NCBI GenBank assembly: GCA_022823725.1
Contig: JAJEHL010000049.1
Location: forward strand, 310,001 to 374,000
Length of the DNA: 64,000 nt
Source of the DNA: Candidatus Latescibacterota bacterium
GTDB lineage: Bacteria > Latescibacterota > UBA2968
Direction of reading: 5' to 3'
Shown here piece after piece: positions 10,010 to 18,490 of the stretch. Under the pieces are notes generated by a model. The model was given only the letters and a program-made list of their open reading frames with translations. It was not told the origin of the DNA and searched no databases. The position numbers and the translations under genes are program-made. How positions within the stretch are numbered: the stretch's first letter is position 1; every line of letters starts with the position of its first letter.

Positions 10010-10831
10010 ATGGATCGAGCGAGTGGGTTCTGTAAGTCGGTCTGGACGGGGTTGCAAAGTCGCTATCTGTCACCGGCATTGATTACATGCATTCTGATTG
10101 GGGGACAGGTAACATTTGGCTTTTTGGAGAGTCTGGGGCAGACGCTGACAGCTATCCTGAGTAGCGTGCTGACGGAATTTGCACTGGGGCGGTTGACATG
10201 GGGGGTGTGGCCAGGGCTGGTCAGTGCGTATATTACCGGGATCAGTGTGGGCATTTTGATTCGCTCGCCTCTGTTTTGGCCTTATGTGTTGTGCAGTGTG
10301 TTGTCTATTGCATCTAAGTATGTGTTGCGATGGCGCGGCAGGCACTTGTGGAACCCGTCCAATTTTGGGGTGAGTATTATGCTGTTTCTCGCCCCTGAAG
10401 TGGTGGCGGGGTTGAGCATCCAGTGGGGCAATACGCTGTCGGTCATGGTAATTATCTGGGTTCTGGGGAGTGCTGCACTCTGGCGATTGCGGCGGTTTCA
10501 TATCTGCGCGGTATATGTTATTTCGTTTTTGGCTTTTGCACTTATTCGCTGCGCGTTTACCGAGCAGGCGTATTTGACGAGTATTGCGCCGATTACAGGA
10601 CCGATGTATCAGTTGTTTATTTTTTTTATGATTACAGATCCCAAAACGACTATGTTGACGCGAAAGGGACAGTGTTTTGTCGCGTTTCTGGTGGCTTTTG
10701 TCGAGATGATTTTGCGCTTGAATGAAGCGATTTACGCGCCGTTCTACGCGCTGTTTATAGTGGGGCCTGCGGCAAATGTGTATGAGATCTGGCGAGGAGG
10801 GGTGAAGGTAATCGCTGATGGACATAATTGA
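10010..10831 (+). CDS. RnfD/NqrB-like integral membrane protein
   Basis: This 273-residue protein has about eight hydrophobic helices and two motifs reminiscent of the RnfD/NqrB family: HLWNPSNFGVS near residue 115 and FMITDPKTT near residue 210. In true RnfD and NqrB, a flavin is attached covalently to a Thr in an SGAT-type motif; I see no such motif here, and the protein is shorter than usual (about 320-400 residues). No other Rnf or Nqr subunit is present in the window. It starts one base after the CRTAC1 gene and overlaps the TauE gene by 14 bases. It is more likely a CRTAC1-associated membrane partner derived from that family than part of a full sodium-pumping complex. Confidence 0.65.
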   Translation: MDRASGFCKSVWTGLQSRYLSPALITCILIGGQVTFGFLESLGQTLTAILSSVLTEFALGRLTWGVWPGLVSAYITGISVGILIRSPLFWPYVLCSVLSIASKYVLRWRGRHLWNPSNFGVSIMLFLAPEVVAGLSIQWGNTLSVMVIIWVLGSAALWRLRRFHICAVYVISFLAFALIRCAFTEQAYLTSIAPITGPMYQLFIFFMITDPKTTMLTRKGQCFVAFLVAFVEMILRLNEAIYAPFYALFIVGPAANVYEIWRGGVKVIADGHN

Positions 10832-11549
10832 TTTTGTTGTGTTGGGGGTTGGCGGTTTTTTGATTGGCGTGATGCGCGCGGGATTTGGCGGTGGGATTGG
10901 TGTGGTGGCTGTGCCGGTTCTCGCGCTCGCGGTGCCCGCAAAGTCCGCACTGGGGCTTGTTTTGCCGCTGTCGTTGGCGACCGATGTGATCAGTGCGCGG
11001 TACTACTGGGGGCATTGGGTTAGCGATCATGTCAAGGCGTTGATGCCCGGCATGGTGCTGGGTATTTTGATTGGTGCGGGTATTCTGGATATTGTGCCAG
11101 AGGCCTGGTTTCGGCGCATGTTAGGTGCTCTGGCATGCGTTTTTGCAGTGCTCCAGGCTATGAGAGATCGGGTGCTGGTCAATGTGAAACCGCCGGGACC
11201 GTGGATGCGTTTTGGCGTTGGCGTGACTCTGGGGGCGGTTTCCACACTGGTTTCTGCGGGAGGCGTGATTTTGATGTTGTATTTATTGCCGCAGGGCCTG
11301 GTCGGCCGCACGTTTGTGGGGACGGCGTGGATTTTTGGTATTGTTTTGAATCTTTTGAAGTTGACGCCTTATGTTTTTTTGGGATTGATTAATTTCCAGA
11401 GTTTGGTTATGGATGTATGGATGTTACCGGCTTTGTTCCTGGGGGCTGCGGTCGGTTTGTTTTTGAACCGACGGTTGTCCCCTGTGTGGTTTAACCGCAG
11501 TGTGCTGGTGCTGGTGCTGGGAATTGGTCTGAAATTGATGTTGTCGTGA
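10818..11549 (+). CDS. TauE/SafE-family membrane permease
   Basis: The 243-residue protein has eight predicted helices in two halves. The N-terminal GFGGGIGVVAVPVLAL stretch and the GAVSTLVSAGGVI stretch near residue 145 are typical of TauE/SafE (DUF81) permeases. Members export sulfite, sulfoacetate or other small anions. The start lies inside the 3' end of the RnfD-like gene (14-base overlap), so the two should be translated together. The substrate cannot be read from sequence. A link to sulfur anions is possible because sulfatases are encoded elsewhere in the window, but that is weak inference. Confidence 0.85.
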   Translation: MDIIDFVVLGVGGFLIGVMRAGFGGGIGVVAVPVLALAVPAKSALGLVLPLSLATDVISARYYWGHWVSDHVKALMPGMVLGILIGAGILDIVPEAWFRRMLGALACVFAVLQAMRDRVLVNVKPPGPWMRFGVGVTLGAVSTLVSAGGVILMLYLLPQGLVGRTFVGTAWIFGIVLNLLKLTPYVFLGLINFQSLVMDVWMLPALFLGAAVGLFLNRRLSPVWFNRSVLVLVLGIGLKLMLS

Positions 11550-11561
11550 GGTATTTATTGT

Positions 11562-12104
11562 ATGGAAAGTTCTGAACGCGGTCGTTTCTTGACGCTGTCA
11601 AATGCCGTTAGTTTGTTGCGCGTGGTGCTGATTCTGCCCGCTGTGTGGTTTATTGCATTGGGGAAGGATTACGTATGGGAAGCGTTTGGTGTGGTGGCGG
11701 TGATGATTGTCAGCGATTGGATAGATGGCTGGCTTGCGCGCAGGTGGGGCGAAATTTCACAGTGGGGGAAGATTCTCGATCCTCTGGCTGATAAAGTGGC
11801 TGTTGGTGCGATTACAATTGCCATGGTTGTGTTCAAAGGGTTGCCCGTATGGCTGGTTGTGGTCGTTTTGTTGCGCGATGTGGTGATTTTTTTGGGGGGG
11901 ATATATCTGGTCAAGCGACGCGATGTGTTGTTGTCTTCCAATTTTTGGGGCAAGGTCACAACGCTGGTGCTGAGTGGTTTGCTTTTGGCCTATTTGTGGG
12001 ATGCCGAAGTGCTCAAGCCCGCGCTGATTGGTTTGAGTGTTGTGTTCCTCGTTGTTTCACTGATTAGTTATGGTCGGCAGTTTTTTGATGTACTAAAAAA
12101 ATAG
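11562..12104 (+). CDS. pgsA: CDP-alcohol phosphatidyltransferase (PgsA-like)
   Basis: The protein has 180 residues, the normal size for phosphatidylglycerophosphate synthase, with five or six membrane helices. The CDP-alcohol phosphotransferase signature DGx2ARx8Gx3Dx3D is complete: DGWLAR, then G, then DPLADK, around residues 50-75. It probably makes phosphatidylglycerophosphate from CDP-diacylglycerol and glycerol 3-phosphate in the inner membrane, although cardiolipin- or inositol-type members share the motif. It lies 12 bases after the TauE gene and 10 bases before the glycosyltransferase. The enzyme class is sure; the exact acceptor is less so. Confidence 0.85.
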   Translation: MESSERGRFLTLSNAVSLLRVVLILPAVWFIALGKDYVWEAFGVVAVMIVSDWIDGWLARRWGEISQWGKILDPLADKVAVGAITIAMVVFKGLPVWLVVVVLLRDVVIFLGGIYLVKRRDVLLSSNFWGKVTTLVLSGLLLAYLWDAEVLKPALIGLSVVFLVVSLISYGRQFFDVLKK

Positions 12105-12114
12105 CGGAGTTGAT

Positions 12115-12789
12115 GTGCGGATCAGCGTGATTATTCCCGTTCTAAATGAAGAGGCCGTTATCGGCGCGTGTCTGGCACAGTTTTGCGGTGTTGAGGATGT
12201 GGAATTAATAGTGGTAGATGGTGGGAGTACGGATGGTACGCAACAAGTGGTTGAGGCGCGTGGTGGGGTGCAATGGGTTCAGGTAGAGAGAGCAGAACGG
12301 GCGCTGCAAATGAATGCCGGTGCAGAACGGGCGACGGGCGATGTGTTTTTATTTTTGCACGCCGATACATTTTTGCCGTCTGATGGGTTGAGGCTGATAC
12401 GCGACTCGCTGCGTGTATCCGGTGTGGTGGGCGGGCGGTTTCGGCTCGGGTTGTCGGAGAAGACGATTGGTTTTCGATTGGTTGCGTTTTTGAGCACCTT
12501 GCGCTCCCGATATTTGGGGATTACTTATGGCGATCAGGGTATTTATGTTCGGCGCGATACGTTTGATGATGTGGGGGGATTTCCATCCATGCAGTTGTTT
12601 GAGGATTCCGAGTTTTGCTCGCGTGTGGCGCGTGAGGGCAAATTTGTGATGCTCAATGCACAGGTATGCAGTTCCACGCGTCGGTGGCGCAAATGGGGTT
12701 TTGTACGCACTGTAGTAGAGATGTGGGTGTTGCGTCTTCTCTATATGTGTTCTGTGTCGGATGTCACGTTGAGTCGATGGTATCGGTGA
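12115..12789 (+). CDS. Glycosyltransferase family 2, TIGR04283-like
   Basis: The 224-residue protein has a GT-A fold signature: SVIIPVLNEE at the N-terminus, VVDGGSTDGT near residue 35, FLHADT (the DxD-like metal site) near residue 80, and GGFPSMQLFEDSEFCSR near residue 155. The pattern is that of the TIGR04283 glycosyltransferases, some of which are linked to arsenosugar synthesis; no arsenic gene is visible nearby. The start is GTG at 12115, fixed by the conserved IPVLNEE motif being only a few residues downstream. It follows the phosphatidyltransferase gene closely. The acceptor is unknown. Confidence 0.8.
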   Translation: MRISVIIPVLNEEAVIGACLAQFCGVEDVELIVVDGGSTDGTQQVVEARGGVQWVQVERAERALQMNAGAERATGDVFLFLHADTFLPSDGLRLIRDSLRVSGVVGGRFRLGLSEKTIGFRLVAFLSTLRSRYLGITYGDQGIYVRRDTFDDVGGFPSMQLFEDSEFCSRVAREGKFVMLNAQVCSSTRRWRKWGFVRTVVEMWVLRLLYMCSVSDVTLSRWYR

Positions 12790-12794
12790 TTGAA

Positions 12795-13697
12795 ATGGAA
12801 TACAGGATATTTGGTAAAACGGAATGGAAGGTCAGTGAGATAGGGCTTGGCGGGTCGTGGTTCTACGGGCGTCCCGAGATGGGGCTAAAACCGGTGTCGC
12901 ATGGCGTGGCGGTGGTAGAGAGAGCGCTGGAATTGGGTGTGAATTATTTCGATACGGCACCGCTTTACGGACGCGGGCGCAGCGAAGAGGTGCTGGGCGT
13001 CGCGCTGTCGGGTGTGCGCGAGCCGTATTATCTGGCGACAAAGGTGGGGTATTATCCCGAGCCGTTTGACTATACACGCGATGCAGTATGGCGCGGTCTC
13101 GATGCGAGTTTGAAGCGGTTAAAACGCGATCATGTACATCTTTTGCAGGTGCATGAGGCAGAAAAAGCCGGGTGGCCCGGACTGTTTGATGCGGGGCGAA
13201 CTATAGAAGCGTTGTTGGAGATACAGGCTCAGGGAATTTGCGATTATATTGGGCTGACGGGTTCTGATCTGGATTTGATGTCTCGGGTGCTCAAAGAGAC
13301 CGATGTTTTTGTTTCGGTGATTACGTTTTGCAAGTACGATTTGCTGACGCGGGAAGCTACTGAGGAATTGGTTCCTACAGCGGCAGCAGAAGACATTGCT
13401 GTGATTTGCGCTTCGCCATTGCACGCGGGGTTGTTGGGTTCAAAAAGGGAGCAGTGGATGGCGCAGGGGCGATTTGCCGATTTGTACGACAATTTAATGC
13501 GGGTAGAGAAAATTGTCGAAGGTATGGATGAGCCTATGACGCACACGGCTTTGCGCTATTTGTTGTCGGACAATCGGGTGTCGATGTTGCTGTGCGGAGT
13601 ATCGGATGTTGAAGAATTGGAGGATTGTGTGGATGTGTCGGATGGTGGGAGATTATCCGGAGAATTGATTGCAGAGATTGAGGGGGATAGTATATGA
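12795..13697 (+). CDS. Aldo/keto reductase
   Basis: The product has about 300 residues of the aldo/keto reductase TIM-barrel family. It carries LGLGGSWFYG at the N-terminus, the catalytic Asp/Tyr region YFDTAPLYGRGRSEE, the Lys in ATKVGYY, and a QVHE segment standing in for the catalytic His. It should reduce a carbonyl or oxidise a sugar with NAD(P)H in the cytoplasm. I chose the ATG at 12795; an in-frame ATG at 12777 would lie inside the glycosyltransferase gene. Its stop overlaps the oxidoreductase start at 13694 (ATGA), so both probably act on the same small sugar or polyol. Confidence 0.88.
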   Translation: MEYRIFGKTEWKVSEIGLGGSWFYGRPEMGLKPVSHGVAVVERALELGVNYFDTAPLYGRGRSEEVLGVALSGVREPYYLATKVGYYPEPFDYTRDAVWRGLDASLKRLKRDHVHLLQVHEAEKAGWPGLFDAGRTIEALLEIQAQGICDYIGLTGSDLDLMSRVLKETDVFVSVITFCKYDLLTREATEELVPTAAAEDIAVICASPLHAGLLGSKREQWMAQGRFADLYDNLMRVEKIVEGMDEPMTHTALRYLLSDNRVSMLLCGVSDVEELEDCVDVSDGGRLSGELIAEIEGDSI

Positions 13698-14734
13698 AAC
13701 CCGTTCGAGTAGGTATGATTGGTTTGGGCCATATTCCGCAGAATGCACATTTGCCAGCCCTTTCCCAATTGGTCGAAAAGGGCGAGGTGGTGTTGCAGGC
13801 ATTTTGCGATGTGGATCAGGGCGTTGTGTCTGATCAGGCAAAGGTGTGGGGCGCGAAATCTGTTTACACAGATCACCGCGAGATGTTTGACAAGGAGGAA
13901 TTGGATGGGGTTTATGTGTGTTTGCCTCCGACCTTGCATACAGATGCGGAGTTGATCGCAGCAGAGAAGGGGATCGCCCTTTTTGTGGAGAAACCACAAA
14001 GTTTAGATATGGCTCAGGCTGTGGCGTTTTGCGAGGCTATTGACCGTGCGGGTATTGTTTCTCAGGTGGGATTCATGAGCCGCTATTATCCTTCTGCTGA
14101 ATACTTGAAGGCGATGCTCGATGCGCGGATTCCGCGACACGCACAGGTGCAGTTGTTTTACAGCGGAAGGCATATCCGGTACTGGACGAGTCGCATGGCT
14201 CTGTGCGGGGGATCGTATGTGGAAAATACCATTCACATGATCGATCTGTTGCGCTTTTTCCTGGGCGATATTGAGGCGGTGTCGGCGTTTTATTTTTCTC
14301 GCGTGGAAGGTGAGGGACCAGAGCCGATTAACATGCCTTATGCCTATAATGTGAATTATCGATTTAAGAGCGGCGTGGTTGCCAATGCGATGACTTCGCG
14401 AGTGTTGACCAATGTGAATTATGCGCGGCGCGAGGTGACGGTGGTTGCCGACGACGCGCTTTTCGAGTGGTCGGCGCAAAATGTCGTGTTGAATGGTGAA
14501 GAAGTCGCGGCGTGGGATGATCGGCCCAATGCATTTGTGTTTCAGGCAGAGGCATTTGTCGGTGCGATACGGAAGGGAGATCGCACTGCGATGAGGAGTT
14601 CGTATGGCGATGCGCTGAACAGTCTGGCGGCTGTTCTGGGGGCCAATGCATCTGCCGAACGCGGTGGGGAGCTTGTGTTGTTAGAGGACATGATTACCGG
14701 ACGGGTGACGTGGTCGCCAGGAGAGGATGTCTGA
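13694..14734 (+). CDS. Gfo/Idh/MocA-family oxidoreductase
   Basis: The 346-residue protein has an N-terminal Rossmann domain (RVGMIGLGHIPQNAH at residue 4) and the EKPQS motif near residue 98, where Lys takes part in catalysis. The GGSYVENTIHMIDLLRFFLG block near residue 175 supplies the catalytic His and Asp. These enzymes oxidise or epimerise sugars and inositols with NAD(P). It overlaps the aldo/keto reductase by 4 bases. The amidase that follows starts 2 bases after the stop. The substrate is unknown. Confidence 0.9.
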   Translation: MKPVRVGMIGLGHIPQNAHLPALSQLVEKGEVVLQAFCDVDQGVVSDQAKVWGAKSVYTDHREMFDKEELDGVYVCLPPTLHTDAELIAAEKGIALFVEKPQSLDMAQAVAFCEAIDRAGIVSQVGFMSRYYPSAEYLKAMLDARIPRHAQVQLFYSGRHIRYWTSRMALCGGSYVENTIHMIDLLRFFLGDIEAVSAFYFSRVEGEGPEPINMPYAYNVNYRFKSGVVANAMTSRVLTNVNYARREVTVVADDALFEWSAQNVVLNGEEVAAWDDRPNAFVFQAEAFVGAIRKGDRTAMRSSYGDALNSLAAVLGANASAERGGELVLLEDMITGRVTWSPGEDV

Positions 14735-14736
14735 CT

Positions 14737-16125
14737 GTGGATATACATTTTGCATCCCTATCGGAATTGGGCGCGTGCTATCGGGCGGGCGATGTGTCGC
14801 CGGTTGAGGTGGTGGATGCACAGCTCAATCGCATTGACGAATACGGAGATCGGACACAGGCGTTTATTACAGTTACGGCAGAACGCGCTCGCGCCGAGGC
14901 ACAGGCGGCGGAGGCGATGTTGCGGTCGGGATCGGATTTGGGACCTTTGCACGGTATTCCAATCGCGCTTAAAGATCTGTTTCACACGAAGGGTATTCGC
15001 ACAACTTCAGGGGCAAAAGTATGGGATACTTATGTGCCGGAGGATTCGGCAACCGTCGCAAAGTGCCTTTCGCGTGCCGGTGCCGTGTTGATGGGCAAGA
15101 CCAATATGGTGGAACTCGCGTTTGGGCCTTATGGTTTGAATCCCCATTATGGCACACCGCCCAATCCCTGGGGATCAGAACGCGTGCCGGGTGGGTCGAG
15201 CAGTGGGTCGGGGGTGGCTGTAGCGGCGGGGCTGGTGCCTGTTGCTATGGGTACGGATACGGGCGGTTCTATTCGGATCCCGGCGTCGTTTTGCGGTGTC
15301 GTGGGTCTCAAGCCCACGCTGGAACGGGTGAGCCGCGCTGGTGCAATGCCGCTTTCGTGGACGCTGGATAGCATGGGTCCTTTGACGCGGTCTGTGGAAG
15401 ATGCCGCGCTGGTGTTTGAAGCGATTGCGGGGCCTGATGCGGCTGATCCGGTGACGCTAAATCAGCCGCTGGTAGATGTGGTTCGCGGGTTAAAGCGAGA
15501 TGTGAAGGGGTTGCGCGTCGGTTTTGTGCGCGATCCATTTTGCGATGGGGCAGATGCTGTGGTTATCGCTTCAGTAGAAGCCGCGGCAGGGGTGTTGTGT
15601 GAATTGGGGGTCAATGTGGAGGAAATACAATTTCCCGAGGCGAGAGAGGAGTTAGACGAAGAACTCGAAGGGCGCGGCAGTGCGATGATTATGTGCGTGG
15701 AGGGGTATGCGTGCCACGGAGAGTTGATTACCCGGCAGGGCGAGATGATGGATCCGCGCATTCGAGCGAGGATTGCACATGGTGCGTCTTTTTCTGCGCC
15801 AGATTATGCGGCAGTTTTACAACGGCGCGAGCAGTTGCGAATTTCTGCCCGCGAGACCCTGCGAGATGTGGATGCCGTGATTTGTCCGACGACGTTGACG
15901 GCTGCACCACGTATCGCAGATGTGGATGTTGCGCCCGTCAGGTTGACGACGCGGCTGGTCAATTTTTTGGGTTTGTGCGCGGTGTCGGTTCCGTGTGGAT
16001 GGACCGATGAGGATTTACCCATTGGTTTGCAGATTATTGGCAAGCCTTATGACGAGGCCCGGATTTTGCGTCTGGCGTATGCTTATGAGCAAGCGGTTGG
16101 ATCGCGGCGACCATCTGGATTTTAG
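14737..16125 (+). CDS. Amidase (amidase signature family)
   Basis: The protein has about 462 residues of the GatA-like amidase family. The catalytic Lys lies in ALKDLFH, the cis-Ser in PGGSSSGSGVAVAAG, and the nucleophile Ser in GTDTGGSIRIPASFCG. Members hydrolyse amides or act as glutamine amidotransferase subunit A. No GatB or GatC gene is nearby, so a stand-alone hydrolase is more likely. I chose the GTG at 14737, because AGGAGAGG lies about ten bases upstream and the upstream gene ends at 14734; an in-frame GTG at 14710 would begin inside that gene. It closes the long plus-strand run. Confidence 0.88.
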   Translation: MDIHFASLSELGACYRAGDVSPVEVVDAQLNRIDEYGDRTQAFITVTAERARAEAQAAEAMLRSGSDLGPLHGIPIALKDLFHTKGIRTTSGAKVWDTYVPEDSATVAKCLSRAGAVLMGKTNMVELAFGPYGLNPHYGTPPNPWGSERVPGGSSSGSGVAVAAGLVPVAMGTDTGGSIRIPASFCGVVGLKPTLERVSRAGAMPLSWTLDSMGPLTRSVEDAALVFEAIAGPDAADPVTLNQPLVDVVRGLKRDVKGLRVGFVRDPFCDGADAVVIASVEAAAGVLCELGVNVEEIQFPEAREELDEELEGRGSAMIMCVEGYACHGELITRQGEMMDPRIRARIAHGASFSAPDYAAVLQRREQLRISARETLRDVDAVICPTTLTAAPRIADVDVAPVRLTTRLVNFLGLCAVSVPCGWTDEDLPIGLQIIGKPYDEARILRLAYAYEQAVGSRRPSGF

Positions 16126-16188
16126 TAGTTAATCCGTTTTTTTTTCGCGCTCAGTACGACGAACACGGGCGGGCACAGGAGCACCGCC

Positions 16189-17175
16189 CTACTCCTGATC
16201 ACTGGCGACTGATTCAGGCATAAATGCTGTGGTGAAGAGCAGGTTGAGATCAATTTTTTGGTCGATCATGCCCAGGCTGTGGAGGATATCCTGTGTTTGT
16301 TGCCATTTTGCTTTTGTTTGAGCACCCAGGCCCTGTTGTTGTGTGTCGGCGCTTTGCAATAGAGGAATCAGATATTTGAAATTGGCGCGATTGAAGGCCT
16401 CGTCGCTTTCGGGGCGTGCGGCCATGTAGGCTGCTACCGCCTCTTCGGGATGATCGACTGCATGTTGCCATCCGCGCAGGCTCGCCCGCAAAAAGCGTTT
16501 GATCAGATCGGGATTTTCTTTCAAAAAAGACTCGTTGGCAATGATGTTGGTGCTATAGACATCGATACCGTAATCCGATAGGGCAAGGCGATTGACCGCG
16601 TGGCCCTGGAGTTCGACTGTGACGGGTTGATCTTCGGTGTATCCGAGCATGGCATCGACTTGACCCGCGAGGAGCGGTGCCGGGCTGGATTCGCTCATGC
16701 CCAGGAGTTGTATGTCTTCTTCGGGGATATTCTGGTGGCGCAAGAAGGCTTGAAATTCGCGGTGTTTTGTGCCGCCGATATTGACGCCGATGCTTTTGCC
16801 GATCAGGTCTTGCGGTGTTGTGATATTTTTTTCTACGAGCGAATAAACGACCACCGGCGTCTGTTGATTGATCACGGCGAGCGATATAATCGGGATGTTG
16901 CGCGCTCTCGCCATAACAGTAGCCGATCCGCTGGCTACGCCGAGGTTGTAGGTACCGTTGCCCACGACGCGGGCTGAAGTGGGAGCACCACTGCCTTCGA
17001 GAATTTCGATCTCAAGACCTTCTTGTTCATAAAAGCCCTTTTGTTTGGCGACAAAAAAGCCCGCGTGTTCCATCTGCGCTTTCCAGTCGAGAATGAATTG
17101 CACCTGTGTCTTGTCTGTACTCGTACAAGACAGAGTGATGAGTGCGAGGGCAAGAGCGATGAATATTTTTTGCAT
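16189..17175 (-). CDS. ABC transporter substrate-binding lipoprotein, NMT1/SsuA-like
   Basis: The 328-residue protein has a lipoprotein signal (ALALITLSC, Cys17) and the NMT1/THI5-like fold. Typical stretches are FILDWKAQMEHAGFFVAKQKG at the start of the mature protein and GKSIGVNIGGTKHREFQAFL near residue 130. It should bind a small ligand of the aliphatic sulfonate, taurine, nitrate or pyrimidine-precursor class at the outer face of the inner membrane. It lies 13 bases downstream of the permease gene. No ATPase gene accompanies the pair. A GGGCGG/CCGCCC hairpin (16167-16189) lies just after the stop without a clear U tract. Confidence 0.88.
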   Translation of the reverse strand: MQKIFIALALALITLSCTSTDKTQVQFILDWKAQMEHAGFFVAKQKGFYEQEGLEIEILEGSGAPTSARVVGNGTYNLGVASGSATVMARARNIPIISLAVINQQTPVVVYSLVEKNITTPQDLIGKSIGVNIGGTKHREFQAFLRHQNIPEEDIQLLGMSESSPAPLLAGQVDAMLGYTEDQPVTVELQGHAVNRLALSDYGIDVYSTNIIANESFLKENPDLIKRFLRASLRGWQHAVDHPEEAVAAYMAARPESDEAFNRANFKYLIPLLQSADTQQQGLGAQTKAKWQQTQDILHSLGMIDQKIDLNLLFTTAFMPESVASDQE

Positions 17176-17188
17176 GAGAATACTCCTT

Positions 17189-17971
17189 TTAGCGACCTAT
17201 GGTTTCAACGGTGCCGCCCCAGCGGCGCAGGGCAGTTTTTTCGAGGCCGTCAACGAGGAGAAAAAGGCCCGTGCCCATGCAACCGAGCGCGAGCAGAGCG
17301 GCAAACATCAAATCGGTGGCGAGTTCTGAATTGGCCAGGCGAATGAGGTGGCCCAGTCCCGCACTGGAACCGACAAATTCACCGACTACAGCGCCAATCA
17401 CACTGAGCGTGATACACATTTTGAGTGCGGCAAAAAGATAGGGGATGGCATTGGGCAAGCGCACTTTAAAAAAAATTTGTCGTTGACTGGCCGAGAGCGA
17501 CCGCATCAAGTCGAGGATGGATTTGTCAACGGATAAGAGGCCGCGCGTGGTGTTGATCACAACGGGAAAAAAGGAAATGAGGCCCGCAATAATCACTTTG
17601 GGCAAAAGGCCAAATCCAAACCAGATGACGAAGACAGGAGCCAGTGCCTCTTTGGGAAAGGTCTGGGTAGAGATGACCAGTGGATAGAGCATCCGTTCGA
17701 TCAGGCGGGAACGGGCCATTGCTATGGCGCAAAGTAGCCCCGATGATGCGCCTGTAAAAAAGCCGCCGAGGGCTTCGGTGAGTGTGACGAGGCCATGAGA
17801 GAGCAGGAGGCGATGGGATGCGGCGAATTTGGACAGGATTTGAGAGGGCGGCGGGAGTATAAATGCGGCGACATCGAGACTTCGCACGATCACTTCCCAC
17901 AAGCCGAGTAGCAAGATGATAAACAGCCCCGAAAGGGCGTATTCTCGGACAAAAAAATGGATTAGTTTCAC
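17189..17971 (-). CDS. ABC transporter permease, SsuC/TauC-like
   Basis: The 260-residue protein has about six membrane helices and the EAA-like loop region around SLSASQRQIFFKVRLPNA. It is typical of SsuC/TauC/ThiX permeases of the nitrate/sulfonate/taurine class and pairs with the lipoprotein encoded just downstream. The start is GTG at 17971 and overlaps the stop of the lectin-like gene by 4 bases (GTGA). The expected ATP-binding subunit is absent; a shared ATPase must be encoded elsewhere if the transporter works. Confidence 0.88.
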   Translation of the reverse strand: MKLIHFFVREYALSGLFIILLLGLWEVIVRSLDVAAFILPPPSQILSKFAASHRLLLSHGLVTLTEALGGFFTGASSGLLCAIAMARSRLIERMLYPLVISTQTFPKEALAPVFVIWFGFGLLPKVIIAGLISFFPVVINTTRGLLSVDKSILDLMRSLSASQRQIFFKVRLPNAIPYLFAALKMCITLSVIGAVVGEFVGSSAGLGHLIRLANSELATDLMFAALLALGCMGTGLFLLVDGLEKTALRRWGGTVETIGR

Positions 17972-18342
17972 AGGTCAAACAAGATGATTTGAGCGTGGAG
18001 AGAACCGGCCTGGCTATGGTATTCGGGATTTTCATTCATCGCGAGAAATAGCGGGCCTTCGTAGGGCGAATAAAAATCGAAATAATTGCCCACTGAAAGA
18101 ATGGGACTGTCGGCAATGCGCCCAACGAGTGCCCCCACATTTGTGCCGGGCAAGAGATATTGGTCATTGGCGGGACGCCCTTCAATACCATCGGGCCCAC
18201 ACCAGACAATTGTAAGCGGACGCATCTCGGGAGACCAGAGGCCCTCTGCCGTGATAATTACGCGCTGGTCTTTTTGTATCTGGAGATACATTTCTTGCCA
18301 CACGGCGTTTGGACGAACGGTTTTGGTAATTGTGAATGCCAC
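17968..18342 (-). CDS. PA-IL (LecA)-like lectin domain protein
   Basis: The 124-residue protein has almost the length of the galactose lectin LecA of Pseudomonas (about 122). It matches its layout: W near residue 32, a WGPxG-like WCGPDG, then LLPGTNVGALVGRI, then a YSPYEGPLFLAMNENPEY block. LecA binds sugar through calcium held by Tyr36, Asp100, Thr104, Asn107 and Asn108. Here the equivalent Asp-Val-Pro-Gly-Thr loop reads ENPEYHSQAG, so calcium binding may be lost or altered. No signal peptide is visible. The start is GTG at 18342, with GAGGAG about six bases upstream. It overlaps the ABC permease gene by 4 bases, an unusual pairing. Homology is judged by eye only. Confidence 0.6.
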   Translation of the reverse strand: MAFTITKTVRPNAVWQEMYLQIQKDQRVIITAEGLWSPEMRPLTIVWCGPDGIEGRPANDQYLLPGTNVGALVGRIADSPILSVGNYFDFYSPYEGPLFLAMNENPEYHSQAGSLHAQIILFDL

Positions 18343-18427
18343 AGCTTCTCCTCGGTTTGGGTTGTAAAACGGCTCGCAAAGTACGCCTGTATAAAATGCT
18401 TGTCAAGCGGAAAGTTCGAGAAAGAAA

Positions 18428-18455
18428 TTGACTCGAAATACAGAAGATTTATATT
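18428..18455 (+). promoter_or_regulatory. Sigma70-type promoter of the bactofilin gene
   Basis: TTGACT at 18428-18433 and TATATT at 18450-18455 are 16 bases apart, close to the vegetative consensus. Transcription would start near 18462, leaving a leader of about 30 bases that contains the AGGAGG ribosome site at 18477-18482. The region lies between divergent genes, which favours a real promoter. Confidence 0.55.
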
Positions 18456-18490
18456 AGGTGCCCGTTGAAAATTTTCAGGAGGAGATATCC

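Noticed and set aside
12666-12794. An upstream extension of the aldo/keto reductase.
   Set aside because: It lies inside the glycosyltransferase gene, and the family's conserved start begins near 12795.
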